Assembly (NCBI GenBank): GCA_020445645.1
Contig: JAGRGG010000081.1
Span: 11,719-61,636, forward strand
Origin: Geminicoccaceae bacterium
GTDB taxonomy: Bacteria; Pseudomonadota; Alphaproteobacteria; Geminicoccales; Geminicoccaceae
Direction of reading: 5' to 3'
Length of the DNA: 49,918 bases
Shown here one piece after another: positions 18,279 to 26,371 of this stretch. Position 1 is the first letter of the stretch, and each line of letters starts with the position of its first letter. The position numbers and the translations under genes were made by a program. The notes under the pieces were generated by a model. It had not been told where the DNA came from and did no database searches. It was given only the letters and a program-made list of their open reading frames with translations.

Positions 18279-19622
18279 ATGCCCCCCCTCGGCCGCTCGT
18301 TCCGCCTCGCCCTGCCGCTCATCCTCTCGAACCTCACCGTGCCGCTCATGGGCATGGTCGACACGGCGGTGGTCGGTCGGATCCCGGGGGCGCACAACCT
18401 CGCCGCCGTGGCGCTCGGCGCCGCCGTCATGAACTTGGTCGTCTGGGGGTTCGGCTTCCTGCGCACCGCGACCGGCGGGCTCGCGGCGCAGGCCTTCGGC
18501 GCCGGGGACGCCCGCACCCTGAAGGCCATCCTCCTGCGCTCCGGCCTCGTGGCGGTCGCGGCGACGGCGTTCGTCTTCCTCCTGGCCCCCTTCGCCTTCC
18601 CGGCGAGCGCCGCCCTGTTCGCGGCCGAAGGGGAACTGCGCGCGACGCTCCACGCCTATCTGGTCGTTCGCATCCTGGGAACGCCCTTCATCCTGGGGGG
18701 ACAGGTGCTGACCGGCTGGTTCCTCGGCCGGCAGGAGACGGGGGTGCCGCTCCTCGTCATGCTGACGGCCAACCTGCTCAACGCCGCCCTCGACGTGGTC
18801 CTCGTGCTCGGGCTCGGCTACGGCGTCGCGGGTGCCGCGGCGGCGACGGTCGCGGGCGACGCGGCCGGCCTCGCGGTGGCCCTCCTCGTCCTCCGCCGCC
18901 GCTGGCCCACCCTGCGCGCGGCCTCGCCCGCCCTCCGGGAGGTGGCGGCGAAGGACCCGCTCCTGCGGCTGCTCGCGCTCGGGCGCGACATCTTCCTGCG
19001 CACGATGGCGCTCCAGGGCGCCTTCCTCGCCTTCGCGGCGCTGGCGGCGCGGGAGGGTGCCCTCGTCGTCGCGGCGAACGCCGTGCTCCTCAACTTCTTC
19101 ACCCTCCAGGCGCACGGGCTCGACGGCTTCGCCGACGCCGCCGAGGCGACGGCGGGGCGGGCGGTCGGCGGGGGCAGGCTCTCGGACCTGCACGACGCCG
19201 TCAAGGCCGCCTTCGTCAACGCCGGCCTCCTCGCCGCTCTTCTGTCGCTCTCGTTCTGGGCCTTCGGGGAAGCGATCGTGGCCTTGCTCACCACGCTCCC
19301 CGAGGTGCGGGCCGAGGCCGGGCGCTACCTCGGCTTCGTCGCCCTGCTGCCGCCCCTGTCGGTCGCGGCCTTCGTCTGGGACGGGGTCTTCTTCGGCGCC
19401 ACGCGGGGAAGGGAGATCCGGAACGCGATGGGGCTCGCCTTCGCCGCCTTCCTCCCCCTCGCCTTCCTCCTTCGCCCCTTCGGCAACGCGGGCCTTTGGA
19501 CGGCGCTCCTCGCCTTCCTCGTCCTGCGGGGATTCCTCCTCACCTTCCTTTACCGGCGGGCGGGCTGGGGGGCGGGGTTCATGCCCGAAAAAACCGCCGC
19601 CGCGACGGCAACAACTCCTTGA
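18279..19622 (+). CDS. MATE family efflux transporter (DinF-like)
   Basis: 447-residue inner-membrane antiporter with 12 hydrophobic segments. It opens with RLALPLILSNLTVPLMGMVDTAVVG (split family motif LPLILSNLTVPLMGMVDTAV at about 9-28), followed by FLRTATGGLAAQAFGAGD; the second half repeats the pattern (GFADAAEATAGRAVGGG). The length and NLTVPLMGMVDTAV opening fit the DinF branch. It exports drugs or metabolites using Na+ or H+; the substrate is unknown. Its TGA stop falls inside the -35 hexamer of the presumed heat-shock promoter of the next gene. Confidence 0.9.
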   Translation: MPPLGRSFRLALPLILSNLTVPLMGMVDTAVVGRIPGAHNLAAVALGAAVMNLVVWGFGFLRTATGGLAAQAFGAGDARTLKAILLRSGLVAVAATAFVFLLAPFAFPASAALFAAEGELRATLHAYLVVRILGTPFILGGQVLTGWFLGRQETGVPLLVMLTANLLNAALDVVLVLGLGYGVAGAAAATVAGDAAGLAVALLVLRRRWPTLRAASPALREVAAKDPLLRLLALGRDIFLRTMALQGAFLAFAALAAREGALVVAANAVLLNFFTLQAHGLDGFADAAEATAGRAVGGGRLSDLHDAVKAAFVNAGLLAALLSLSFWAFGEAIVALLTTLPEVRAEAGRYLGFVALLPPLSVAAFVWDGVFFGATRGREIRNAMGLAFAAFLPLAFLLRPFGNAGLWTALLAFLVLRGFLLTFLYRRAGWGAGFMPEKTAAATATTP

Positions 19623-19645
19623 ACGCGTGAGGACAATCACCACAT
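19618..19645 (+). promoter_or_regulatory. Candidate sigma-32 (RpoH) promoter of the hsp20 gene
   Basis: CTTGAA at 19618-19623 and CCACAT at 19640-19645, 16 bases apart. The -35 is a perfect heat-shock hexamer and the -10 is a reasonable alphaproteobacterial match. It overlaps the stop codon of the MATE gene and would give a leader of about 100 bases containing the ROSE-like structure. Confidence 0.5.
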
Positions 19646-19646
19646 G

Positions 19647-19753
19647 GACGGTCGCGGGCGCTTCGGGTCCGCACCGTCGAAACCAGGGGGTCCGGCCCGT
19701 CTGAACGAGGGACGGCCCCCGACCAGAAGTCGCTCAAGAGAGGACTGACAGCC
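19647..19753 (+). promoter_or_regulatory. ROSE-like RNA thermometer in the hsp20 leader
   Basis: The leader folds into successive hairpins: 19647-19678 (GACGGT...ACCGTC plus GCGG/CCGC), an imperfect one at about 19694-19717 (GGCCCGTC/GACGGCC), and the decisive last one. In it AGTC-G-CT (19728-19734) pairs with AGGACT (19741-19746) around loop CAAGAG, leaving a single bulged G. The TCGCT/AGGA pairing is the ROSE signature (UYGCU against the Shine-Dalgarno), so AGGA (19741-19744), 9 bases before the ATG, is hidden at low temperature. Confidence 0.65.
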
Positions 19754-20227
19754 ATGCGCACCCTCGACCTTTCCCCCCTCTTCCGCTCGACCGTCGGCTT
19801 CGACCAGCTCGACAAGCTGCTTGATACGGCTTTTCGCGAGAGCAATCGCGAGGCATCCTATCCGCCCTACAATATCGCCAAGCTTGGTCAGGACCAGTAC
19901 CGGATCACGATGGCGGTCGCCGGCTTCGGCGAGGAAGATCTCGACATCACGGCGCATGACAACATGCTCACCGTGAAGGGGCAGATCGCGAAGCCCGAAC
20001 AGGATGTCGAGTTCCTGCATCGCGGAATAGCCCAGCGGGCTTTCGAGCACCGCTTCCAGCTCGCCGATCACGTGCAGGTCGTGGGCGCCGACCTCAGCAA
20101 CGGCCTTCTCGACATCCAGCTCGTGCGCGAGGTGCCGGAGGCGATGAAGCCGCGCAAGATCGCCGTGGGCGGCGACGCCGGCGCGACGCAGAAGGTCATC
20201 GAGGGCGACAAGCAGGAAGCCGCCTGA
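19754..20227 (+). CDS. Small heat-shock protein Hsp20 (IbpA type)
   Basis: 157-residue ATP-independent holdase that binds unfolding proteins in the cytoplasm. N-terminal MRTLDLSPLFRSTVGFDQLD and PPYNIAKLGQDQYRITMAVAGF are typical of the class A/IbpA group in proteobacteria. The alpha-crystallin domain spans about 37-135, with the conserved hydrophobic-Gly-Leu-Leu signature ADLSNGLLDIQL at about 113-124. Heat induction is supported by the RpoH-like promoter and ROSE-like leader. Base composition in the first 60 codons is slightly less GC-rich than the neighbours, usual for this gene. Confidence 0.93.
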   Translation: MRTLDLSPLFRSTVGFDQLDKLLDTAFRESNREASYPPYNIAKLGQDQYRITMAVAGFGEEDLDITAHDNMLTVKGQIAKPEQDVEFLHRGIAQRAFEHRFQLADHVQVVGADLSNGLLDIQLVREVPEAMKPRKIAVGGDAGATQKVIEGDKQEAA

Positions 20228-20242
20228 GCAACCGAACGATCC

Positions 20243-20304
20243 CGAACGGCGGCCTTTCGCCGTTCGATGGAGGCGAGGGGGGCGCCGCAAGGCGCCCCCT
20301 TTTC
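20243..20304. terminator. Two hairpins including a canonical intrinsic terminator
   Basis: First stem CGAACGGCG/CGCCGTTCG (20243-20251 with 20258-20266). The second is GGGGGCGCC-GCAA-GGCGCCCCC (20278-20299) followed by TTTT, the most textbook rho-independent terminator in the window. It ends hsp20 and lies before the convergent GGDEF-EAL stop. Confidence 0.85.
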
Positions 20305-20321
20305 GATTCGCGTGCCCGAGG

Positions 20322-22595
20322 TCAGGCGTCGTTCGGGACGGGTGAGCGTTGGCCCCGCAGCCGTCGCTCGATGTCCTCGGGCGGCATCGGCCGGCCGTAG
20401 AGGTAGCCTTGCGCCTCGTCGCACCCGTGCAGGCGCAGGAAGCCTGCTTGGTCCTCGTCCTCGATCCCCTCGGCGATCACCTGGAGGCCGAGGCTCTTGC
20501 CGAGCCCGACGACCGAACGGGCGATCGTGCCTCCGTCGGCCTTCCCGCCGATGTCGGCGATGAAGGAGCGGTCGATCTTGATCCGGTCGATCGGGAAACG
20601 CCGCAGGTGGCTGAGGGACGCGAAGCCCGTGCCGAAGTCGTCGAAGGCGACGCCGATCCCGAGCCGGCGCAGGCGGCGCAGCGGCTCGATGATCTGCGAC
20701 TCGTGCTTGAGCAGGATGTTCTCGGTGATCTCGAGCTCCAGGCGCTCGGGGGGCAGGCCGGTCTCGACGAGGATCCGCTCGACCTGGGACGCGAGCCCGC
20801 CCGAATGGAACTGGGCCGCCGACAGGTTGACGCCCACGCGCAAGGGCGGCAGGCCGGCGTCGAGCCAAGCCCGCGCCTGAAGGCAGGCGGCGCGCAGCAC
20901 CCAGCTTCCCGCCTGCGCCGCGAGGCTGCTCTCCTCCAGGGCCGGCAGGAACGCGCCGGGCGACAGGAGCCCGCGCTCGGGATGGTTCCAGCGCAAGAGG
21001 GCCTCGACGCCGACGACGGCACCGTCGTCCAGGCGTACCTGCGGCTGGTAGTGGAGCAGGAACTCTTCCTCGGCCACGGCGCGGCGCAGCTCGAGGTCGA
21101 GCCGGCGGCGGGCCTCGACCGCGACGCGGAGGTTGGGGTCGAAGAACTGGTAGCGGCCGCGCCCCTCCTTCTTGGCGCGGTAGAGCGCCAGATCGGCGTT
21201 CGCCATCAGCGTGTCCACGGCGTCGCCGTCGTGCGGGCACAGGGCCACGCCGACGCTGACCCCGACGTGGACCCTTCGCCCTTCGAGGATGAACGGTTCG
21301 CCCAGCGCCACGATCAGCTTGGCGGCGACGGCGGCCGCCGTGTCCGCGCCCTCGAGGCCGTCGAGCAGGACGGCGAACTCGTCGCCGCCGATGCGCGCGA
21401 CCACGTCGCGCTCGCGCACGCCGCCCCGCAGCCGCCCCGCCGCCTCGGCGAGCAGGGCGTCGCCCGCCGCGTGGCCGAGGCTGTCGTTCACGTTCTTGAA
21501 GTGGTCGAGGTCGACGAGCAGGAGCGCGCTGGATCGGGCGTGGCGCGTCGCGGCCTCGACCGTGCGGCGCAGCGCGCGGCGGAGGTGCTCCCGGTTGGCG
21601 AGGCCGGTGAGGGTATCGTAGTGCGCGAGGTGCAGGAGGCGGGCTTCCGCCGCCTTGCGCTCGGTGATGTCGCGGATGATGGCGCCGAAGCCGGCCTTCC
21701 CCCCCTCCCGCCACGTCGAGAGCGAGATCTCGGCCTGGAACGCGCGGCCGTCGCGGCCCAAGGCTTCGAGTTCGAGCGTGCGCCCGACCGCCGGCACGGG
21801 CTCGCCGGCGACGGCGCGGGCGAAGCCGGCCTCGTGGCGCCCCCGCTTCGCCTCGGGCACCAGCATCGCCAAGGGGCGTCCGACCGCGTCGCCGGCCGCG
21901 TAGCCGAACAGGGCCTCGGCGGCGGCGTTCCAGGAGGTGATGCGCCCGTCCGAATCGGCGCAGACGATGGCGTCGGGCGAGGTCGCGGTGATGCGCTCGA
22001 AGCGCTCCTGGCCCGCCCGGTGCGCCGCCGTCGTCCGCCGCAGCTCGATCCGGTCGACGACCGCCCTGGCCAAGGCGGCGAGCAGGCGCTCCTCCTCGGG
22101 GTCGATTCCCTCCGGGCGTGCCTCGAAATCGTGGACGCACAGGGCGCCGAGGCGGTGGCCGGAGGGCGCGGTGAGCGGGGCGCCGGCGTAGAAGCGGACG
22201 TTCAGCGGCCCCGCCACGATCGGGTTGGCGCTAAAGCGCGGGTCGAGGCGTGCGTCGGGCACCACCATGACCGGCGCCTCGCGGAGGATCGCGTGGGTGC
22301 AGAACGAGACCTCGCGCGAGACCTCGGGGATGTCGGTCCCGACCTTGGCCTTGAACCACTGCCGCTCGTCCTCGATCAGCGAGATGAGCGCGACGGGTGC
22401 CCGGAGCAGCTTGGACGCGAGGAGGACGAGGTGGTCGAAGTCCTCCTCCTGCGGCGTGTCGAGGATGTCGTAGCGGCGCAGTTCCGCGAGCCGGCCCGCC
22501 TCGTCGGCCGGAAGGGGGTAGGGTCTCGCGGTGCTCTGGGTCACGCCGGGCATCGTCCGCCTGATGGTCTGGGCAGAGTATGGCCTACGCTTCAT
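20322..22595 (-). CDS. GAF-PAS-GGDEF-EAL cyclic-di-GMP protein
   Basis: 757 residues, cytoplasmic, no membrane segment. Order: GAF (about 45-190), PAS (about 200-315), GGDEF (about 320-485), EAL (about 500-745). Both catalytic parts look intact: GGDEF at 403-407 with an RxxD inhibitory site (RERD, 394-397) five residues before it, EAL at 531-533, and DDFGTG plus IAEGIED later. It may therefore both make and degrade c-di-GMP, governed by the GAF/PAS input, whose ligand is unknown. ATG 22595 or the internal ATG 22553 could be the start; neither has a strong ribosome site. It is divergent from puuD. Confidence 0.9.
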   Translation of the reverse strand: MKRRPYSAQTIRRTMPGVTQSTARPYPLPADEAGRLAELRRYDILDTPQEEDFDHLVLLASKLLRAPVALISLIEDERQWFKAKVGTDIPEVSREVSFCTHAILREAPVMVVPDARLDPRFSANPIVAGPLNVRFYAGAPLTAPSGHRLGALCVHDFEARPEGIDPEEERLLAALARAVVDRIELRRTTAAHRAGQERFERITATSPDAIVCADSDGRITSWNAAAEALFGYAAGDAVGRPLAMLVPEAKRGRHEAGFARAVAGEPVPAVGRTLELEALGRDGRAFQAEISLSTWREGGKAGFGAIIRDITERKAAEARLLHLAHYDTLTGLANREHLRRALRRTVEAATRHARSSALLLVDLDHFKNVNDSLGHAAGDALLAEAAGRLRGGVRERDVVARIGGDEFAVLLDGLEGADTAAAVAAKLIVALGEPFILEGRRVHVGVSVGVALCPHDGDAVDTLMANADLALYRAKKEGRGRYQFFDPNLRVAVEARRRLDLELRRAVAEEEFLLHYQPQVRLDDGAVVGVEALLRWNHPERGLLSPGAFLPALEESSLAAQAGSWVLRAACLQARAWLDAGLPPLRVGVNLSAAQFHSGGLASQVERILVETGLPPERLELEITENILLKHESQIIEPLRRLRRLGIGVAFDDFGTGFASLSHLRRFPIDRIKIDRSFIADIGGKADGGTIARSVVGLGKSLGLQVIAEGIEDEDQAGFLRLHGCDEAQGYLYGRPMPPEDIERRLRGQRSPVPNDA

Positions 22596-22665
22596 TTCTT
22601 TCGGGTTAACGGCGGGCGCGGCGCGTCCGCTTGCCGGCCCAAGCCGGCTCGCCTATAGCTTGGCC

Positions 22666-23442
22666 ATGCGCAACCGGCCCCTCATCGGCGTCACCTGCTG
22701 CCTGATCCAGGGCGAGGCGTCGACGTTCCACCGCGTCCAGGACAAGTACGTCGACGCGGTCGCGGACGGCGCGGACGGCCTGCCCGTCCTCGTCCCGGCG
22801 CTGGGCGGGCGCCTGGACGCGGCGGAACTCGCGGGTCGTCTCGACGGGCTCCTCCTCACCGGCAGCCCGTCCAACGTCGACCCCGCCCGCTACGGCGGCC
22901 CGCCGCCGCGCCCGGACGACGAGGCCGATCCCGCGCGCGACGCGACGACGCTGCCCTTGGCGCTCGCCTGCATCGATGCCGGCGTGCCGCTGTTCGCCGT
23001 CTGTCGGGGCATCCAGGAGCTGAACGTCGCGCTCGGCGGCAGCCTGCACCAGCACGTCCAGGAACTGCCGGGCAAGCGGGACCACCGCTCCGACAAGACG
23101 AAGCCCTACGCCGCACGCTACGCCCCGGTCCACGAGGCGCGGATCGAGCCCGGTGGCGCCTTCGCGCGGCTGTTCCCCGGCGAGCGGGGCTTCATGGTGA
23201 ACTCGCTGCACGGCCAGGGGATCGACCGCGTGGCCCCCGGCCTTCGGGTCGAGGCGGTGGCGCCGGACGGGATCGTGGAGGCGGTGAGCCTGCCGGACGC
23301 CAAGGGGTTCGTGCTCGCCGTGCAGTGGCACCCGGAATGGCAGGTCCGGGACTACCCCGTCCACCTGCGGCTGTTCCGGGCGTTCGGCGACGCGGCGCGG
23401 GCGCGGGCCGCGTCCAGGCAGGGGCAGGAGCGGGCGCCTTGA
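22666..23442 (+). CDS. puuD: Gamma-glutamyl-gamma-aminobutyrate hydrolase (PuuD type)
   Basis: 258-residue class I glutamine-amidotransferase-like hydrolase that releases GABA and glutamate in the gamma-glutamylated putrescine pathway. The nucleophile Cys113 (FAVCRGIQELN) and His222/Glu224 (VQWHPEW) are in place, with LTGSPSNVDPARYG at 64-77. The frame opens further upstream, but homology begins at MRNRPLIGVTCC. Its stop overlaps the puuA start as TTGA, so the two are coupled. Confidence 0.92.
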   Translation: MRNRPLIGVTCCLIQGEASTFHRVQDKYVDAVADGADGLPVLVPALGGRLDAAELAGRLDGLLLTGSPSNVDPARYGGPPPRPDDEADPARDATTLPLALACIDAGVPLFAVCRGIQELNVALGGSLHQHVQELPGKRDHRSDKTKPYAARYAPVHEARIEPGGAFARLFPGERGFMVNSLHGQGIDRVAPGLRVEAVAPDGIVEAVSLPDAKGFVLAVQWHPEWQVRDYPVHLRLFRAFGDAARARAASRQGQERAP

Positions 23443-24779
23443 ACGTCGAAGGCTGGATGAAGGAGCGGCGCGTCACCGAGGTCGAGTGCGTCGTCGCCGA
23501 CATCAACGGCATCGCCCGGGGCAAGATCCTGCCCGGCCTCAAGTTCGTCCGCTCGCTCGCCGACGACACGCTGCGCCTGCCGGAGAGCGTGTTCATCCAG
23601 ACGGTGACGGGGGACTACCCCGAGGCCGACGTGATCGACCCCATCACCCGCGACGTGCGGCTGCGGCCGGACGCGGGCACGATCCATCTGGTGCCCTGGT
23701 ACGACGAGCCGACGGCGCAGGTCATCGCCGACTGCTACCACCACGACGGCACGCCCGTCATGATCCAGCCGCGCCACGTCCTCAAGCGCGTGCTCGGCCT
23801 TTATGAAGCGCGAGGCTGGAAGCCGATCGTCTCGCCGGAACTCGAGTTCTTCCTCACCAAGGTCAACACCGACCCCGACTACCCGCTGGAGCCGCCGATC
23901 GGCCGCAACCGGCGCCCCGAGACGGCGCGGCAGAGCTACGGCATCGAGGCGGCGAACGAGTTCGACCCCGTGTTCGAGGACGTCTACGACTGGTGCGAGG
24001 TCCAGGGGATCGACATCGACACCCTCACCCACGAGGCGGGGGCGGCGCAGATGGAGATCAACTTCAACCACGGCGACCCGCTCGGCCTCGCGGACCAAGT
24101 GTTCCTCTTCAAGCGCACCCTGCGTCAGGCGGCCTTGAAGCACGGCATCTACGCGACGTTCATGGCAAAGCCGATGCACAACGAGCCCGGCTCGTCGATG
24201 CACATCCACCAGAGCGTCTACGACGCGGGTACCGGGGAGAACCTGTTCGGCGCCGCGAACGCCGAAGGCTACAGCCCGGCCTTCCTCCACCACATCGCCG
24301 GCTTGCAGCGCTATCTGCCGGCGGCGATGCCGCTGCTCGCCCCGAACGTGAACTCGTACCGCCGCCTGCGCCGCTACTCGGACGCGCCGATCAACGTGCA
24401 GTGGGCCTGGGAGAACCGCACGGTGGGGCTGAGGGTGCCCGAGTCCGACCGCGAATCCCGGCGGGTCGAGAACCGGGTCGCCGGCGCCGACGCCAACCCC
24501 TACCTCGCCATCGCCACCACGCTCGCCTGCGGCTACTTGGGCATGGTCGAGGAACTGCAACCCACCGATCCCATCAAGGGCAGCGCGTATCGCATGGCGC
24601 AGACGCTGCCGCAGCAGATGCCGGACGCCTTGAAGAAGCTCAACTCGTCGTCGAGCCTGAAGGAGTGCCTGGGCGAGGACTTCGTCCGGGTGCTGATCGC
24701 GGTGAAGCAGACCGAGCACGAGGCGTATCAGAGCGTGATCAGCTCGTGGGAGCGCGAGCATTTGCTGCTCAACGTGTAG
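23439..24779 (+). CDS. puuA: Glutamine synthetase family protein, probable gamma-glutamylputrescine synthetase
   Basis: 446 residues. Joins glutamate to putrescine with ATP as the first step of the Puu pathway. Glutamine-synthetase landmarks are seen: ARGKILPG near 25, SPELEFFLT near 132, EAGAAQMEINFNHGDPL near 200, KPMHNEPGSSMHIHQS near 245 and ENRVAGADANPYLAIA near 347. TTG 23439-23441 is taken as start because AGGAG lies 8 bases before it and the residues up to WMKERRVTEVEC match the family; ATG 23457 would drop six. The puuD neighbour favours PuuA over ordinary GlnA, and the length is that of PuuA/GlnT types. The stop lies in the outer arm of a huge hairpin. Confidence 0.9.
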   Translation: MNVEGWMKERRVTEVECVVADINGIARGKILPGLKFVRSLADDTLRLPESVFIQTVTGDYPEADVIDPITRDVRLRPDAGTIHLVPWYDEPTAQVIADCYHHDGTPVMIQPRHVLKRVLGLYEARGWKPIVSPELEFFLTKVNTDPDYPLEPPIGRNRRPETARQSYGIEAANEFDPVFEDVYDWCEVQGIDIDTLTHEAGAAQMEINFNHGDPLGLADQVFLFKRTLRQAALKHGIYATFMAKPMHNEPGSSMHIHQSVYDAGTGENLFGAANAEGYSPAFLHHIAGLQRYLPAAMPLLAPNVNSYRRLRRYSDAPINVQWAWENRTVGLRVPESDRESRRVENRVAGADANPYLAIATTLACGYLGMVEELQPTDPIKGSAYRMAQTLPQQMPDALKKLNSSSSLKECLGEDFVRVLIAVKQTEHEAYQSVISSWEREHLLLNV

Positions 24780-24926
24780 AATACGCTTCGCGTCCGCTGG
24801 CGCGGGGCCTTTTTCTCCTTTTTTCGTCTGTTGACCGTGCTTGGCATGGGCGTTCGTGCCAAGCACGGTCAACAGACGAAAAAAGAGAAGAAAAGGTCCC
24901 GCGCCGGCGGACGCGAAGCGTACTCT
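24778..24926. repeat. 149-base near-perfect inverted repeat, repeat copy R5
   Basis: Arms of about 69 bases around a 10-base loop (24847-24856). The inner 29 bp are perfect (24818-24846 with 24857-24885); the outer part has a handful of mismatches. From the outside in, each arm has the CGCTTCGCGTCCGC core, GGCGCGGG, a T-rich tract and CGTCTGTTGACCGTGCTTGG. It starts on the puuA stop codon and ends 68 bases before the aminotransferase start. It is not protein-coding and no transposase is near. RNA from it would form a very stable hairpin, a probable terminator and RNase III target. Confidence 0.85.
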
Positions 24927-24994
24927 TTGCCCTTGGACAACGCGCGCTCCGCCAGATAAGGCTTGTCCCCCGACCAACGACCGACGGAGCCCGC

Positions 24995-26362
24995 ATGAGC
25001 CTTCGTGACGACACGCGGCGCTGGCGCGCGCTGGACGACCGGCACCACCTGCACCCCTTCACCGTGTTCCCCGAGCTGCGCGCCAAGGGCAGCCGGGTCA
25101 TCGTCGGCGCCGAGGGGTGCCATGTGTGGGATTCGGAGGGCAGGCGCTACCTGGACGGGATGGCGGGGCTTTGGTGCGTCAACGCGGGCTACGGGCGGGA
25201 GCGGCTCGTGGAAGCGGCGCGGCGGCAGATGGCGGAACTGCCGTTCTACAACACCTTCTTCATGACGACGACGCCGGCGGTGGCCGAGCTTGCGGGGAAG
25301 CTGGCCGAGATCCTGCCGGAAGGGCTGGACCGGGTGATCTTCATGAACTCGGGCTCCGAGGCCAACGACACGGTGATCAAGACCGTGCGCTACTACTGGA
25401 ACCTGATGGGGCGCCCGGAGAAGAAGACCCTCATCGCCCGGACGCTCGGCTACCACGGCGTCGGGCTGGGCTCCGCCTCGCTCACCGGCATGGGCTTCAT
25501 GCACAAGCCCTTCGACCTGCCCTTGCCGGGGTTCGCGCACATCGGCAACCCCTACCACTTCGCCGAAGGCGGCGACGAGGATCCCGAGACGTTCGGCCTT
25601 CGGGCGGCGGGCTGGCTGGAGGCGAAGATCCTGGAGATCGGGCCGGAGAAGGTCGCGGCCTTCGTCGCCGAGCCGATCCAGGGGGCGGGCGGGGTCATCA
25701 TCCCGCCGGAGGGCTACTGGCCGGAAGTGCAGCGGATCTGCGAGCGGTACGACGTGCTGCTGGTGGCCGACGAGGTGATCTGCGGCTTCGGGCGGACGGG
25801 GAACTGGTGGGGCAGCGACACCTACGGCATCCGCCCCGACATCGTGCCGATGGCGAAGGGGCTGACCTCCGGCTACCTGCCGATGGCGGCGGTGGCGCTC
25901 GGCCGGCGGGTCGGCGACGCCGTCGCCGGGGCGGCGGGCGAGTACGCGCACGGCGTCACCTGGAGCGGCCACCCGGTCGCCGCCGCCGTCGCCCTGGAGA
26001 ACATCCGCCTCATCGAGGAGGAGGGGCTGCATTTGCGGGCGGGCGGGCCGATAGGCGCCTGCTTCGCCGAACGCCTCGCCACGCTCGCCGACCATCCGCT
26101 CGTGGGCGAGGTGCGGGCGAAGGGGCTGCTCGCCTGCATCGAGCTGGTCGAGGACAAGGCGGCGAAGCGGCCCTACCCCTCGGCGCGGAAGGCGGGGCTG
26201 ACCTGCCGCGAGCACTGCTTCGAGAACGGCCTCATCATGCGCGCCGTCCGCGACGGGATGATCCTCTCGCCGCCGCTCGTCATCTCCGAGGCCGAGATCG
26301 ACGAGATCGTCACGAAGGCAAGGGTCGCGCTCGACGCCACGGCCCGCGACCTCGGCCGGTAG
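24995..26362 (+). CDS. Class III aminotransferase, putrescine/polyamine type
   Basis: 455-residue PLP enzyme. The PLP lysine is Lys288 (MAKGLTSGYLP), preceded by VADEVICGFGRTG (Asp259); phosphate-binding MNSGSEANDT is at 117-126. The opening LHPFTVFPELRAKGSRVIVG and the overall pattern fit the SpuC-like putrescine:pyruvate or beta-alanine:pyruvate group. Location after puuD-puuA supports an amine substrate such as putrescine or GABA. ATG 24995 has GGAG upstream. Because the R5 hairpin separates it from puuA, it may use its own promoter or depend on readthrough. The permease gene follows 9 bases later. Confidence 0.88.
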   Translation: MSLRDDTRRWRALDDRHHLHPFTVFPELRAKGSRVIVGAEGCHVWDSEGRRYLDGMAGLWCVNAGYGRERLVEAARRQMAELPFYNTFFMTTTPAVAELAGKLAEILPEGLDRVIFMNSGSEANDTVIKTVRYYWNLMGRPEKKTLIARTLGYHGVGLGSASLTGMGFMHKPFDLPLPGFAHIGNPYHFAEGGDEDPETFGLRAAGWLEAKILEIGPEKVAAFVAEPIQGAGGVIIPPEGYWPEVQRICERYDVLLVADEVICGFGRTGNWWGSDTYGIRPDIVPMAKGLTSGYLPMAAVALGRRVGDAVAGAAGEYAHGVTWSGHPVAAAVALENIRLIEEEGLHLRAGGPIGACFAERLATLADHPLVGEVRAKGLLACIELVEDKAAKRPYPSARKAGLTCREHCFENGLIMRAVRDGMILSPPLVISEAEIDEIVTKARVALDATARDLGR

Positions 26363-26371
26363 GGCGGGCTC

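Noticed and set aside
24778-24926. The long inverted repeat as an insertion sequence, CRISPR repeat or attachment site
   Set aside because: It has no transposase or integrase, no spacer-repeat periodicity and no tRNA. Its arms contain the same core as the terminator repeats, so it belongs to that family.
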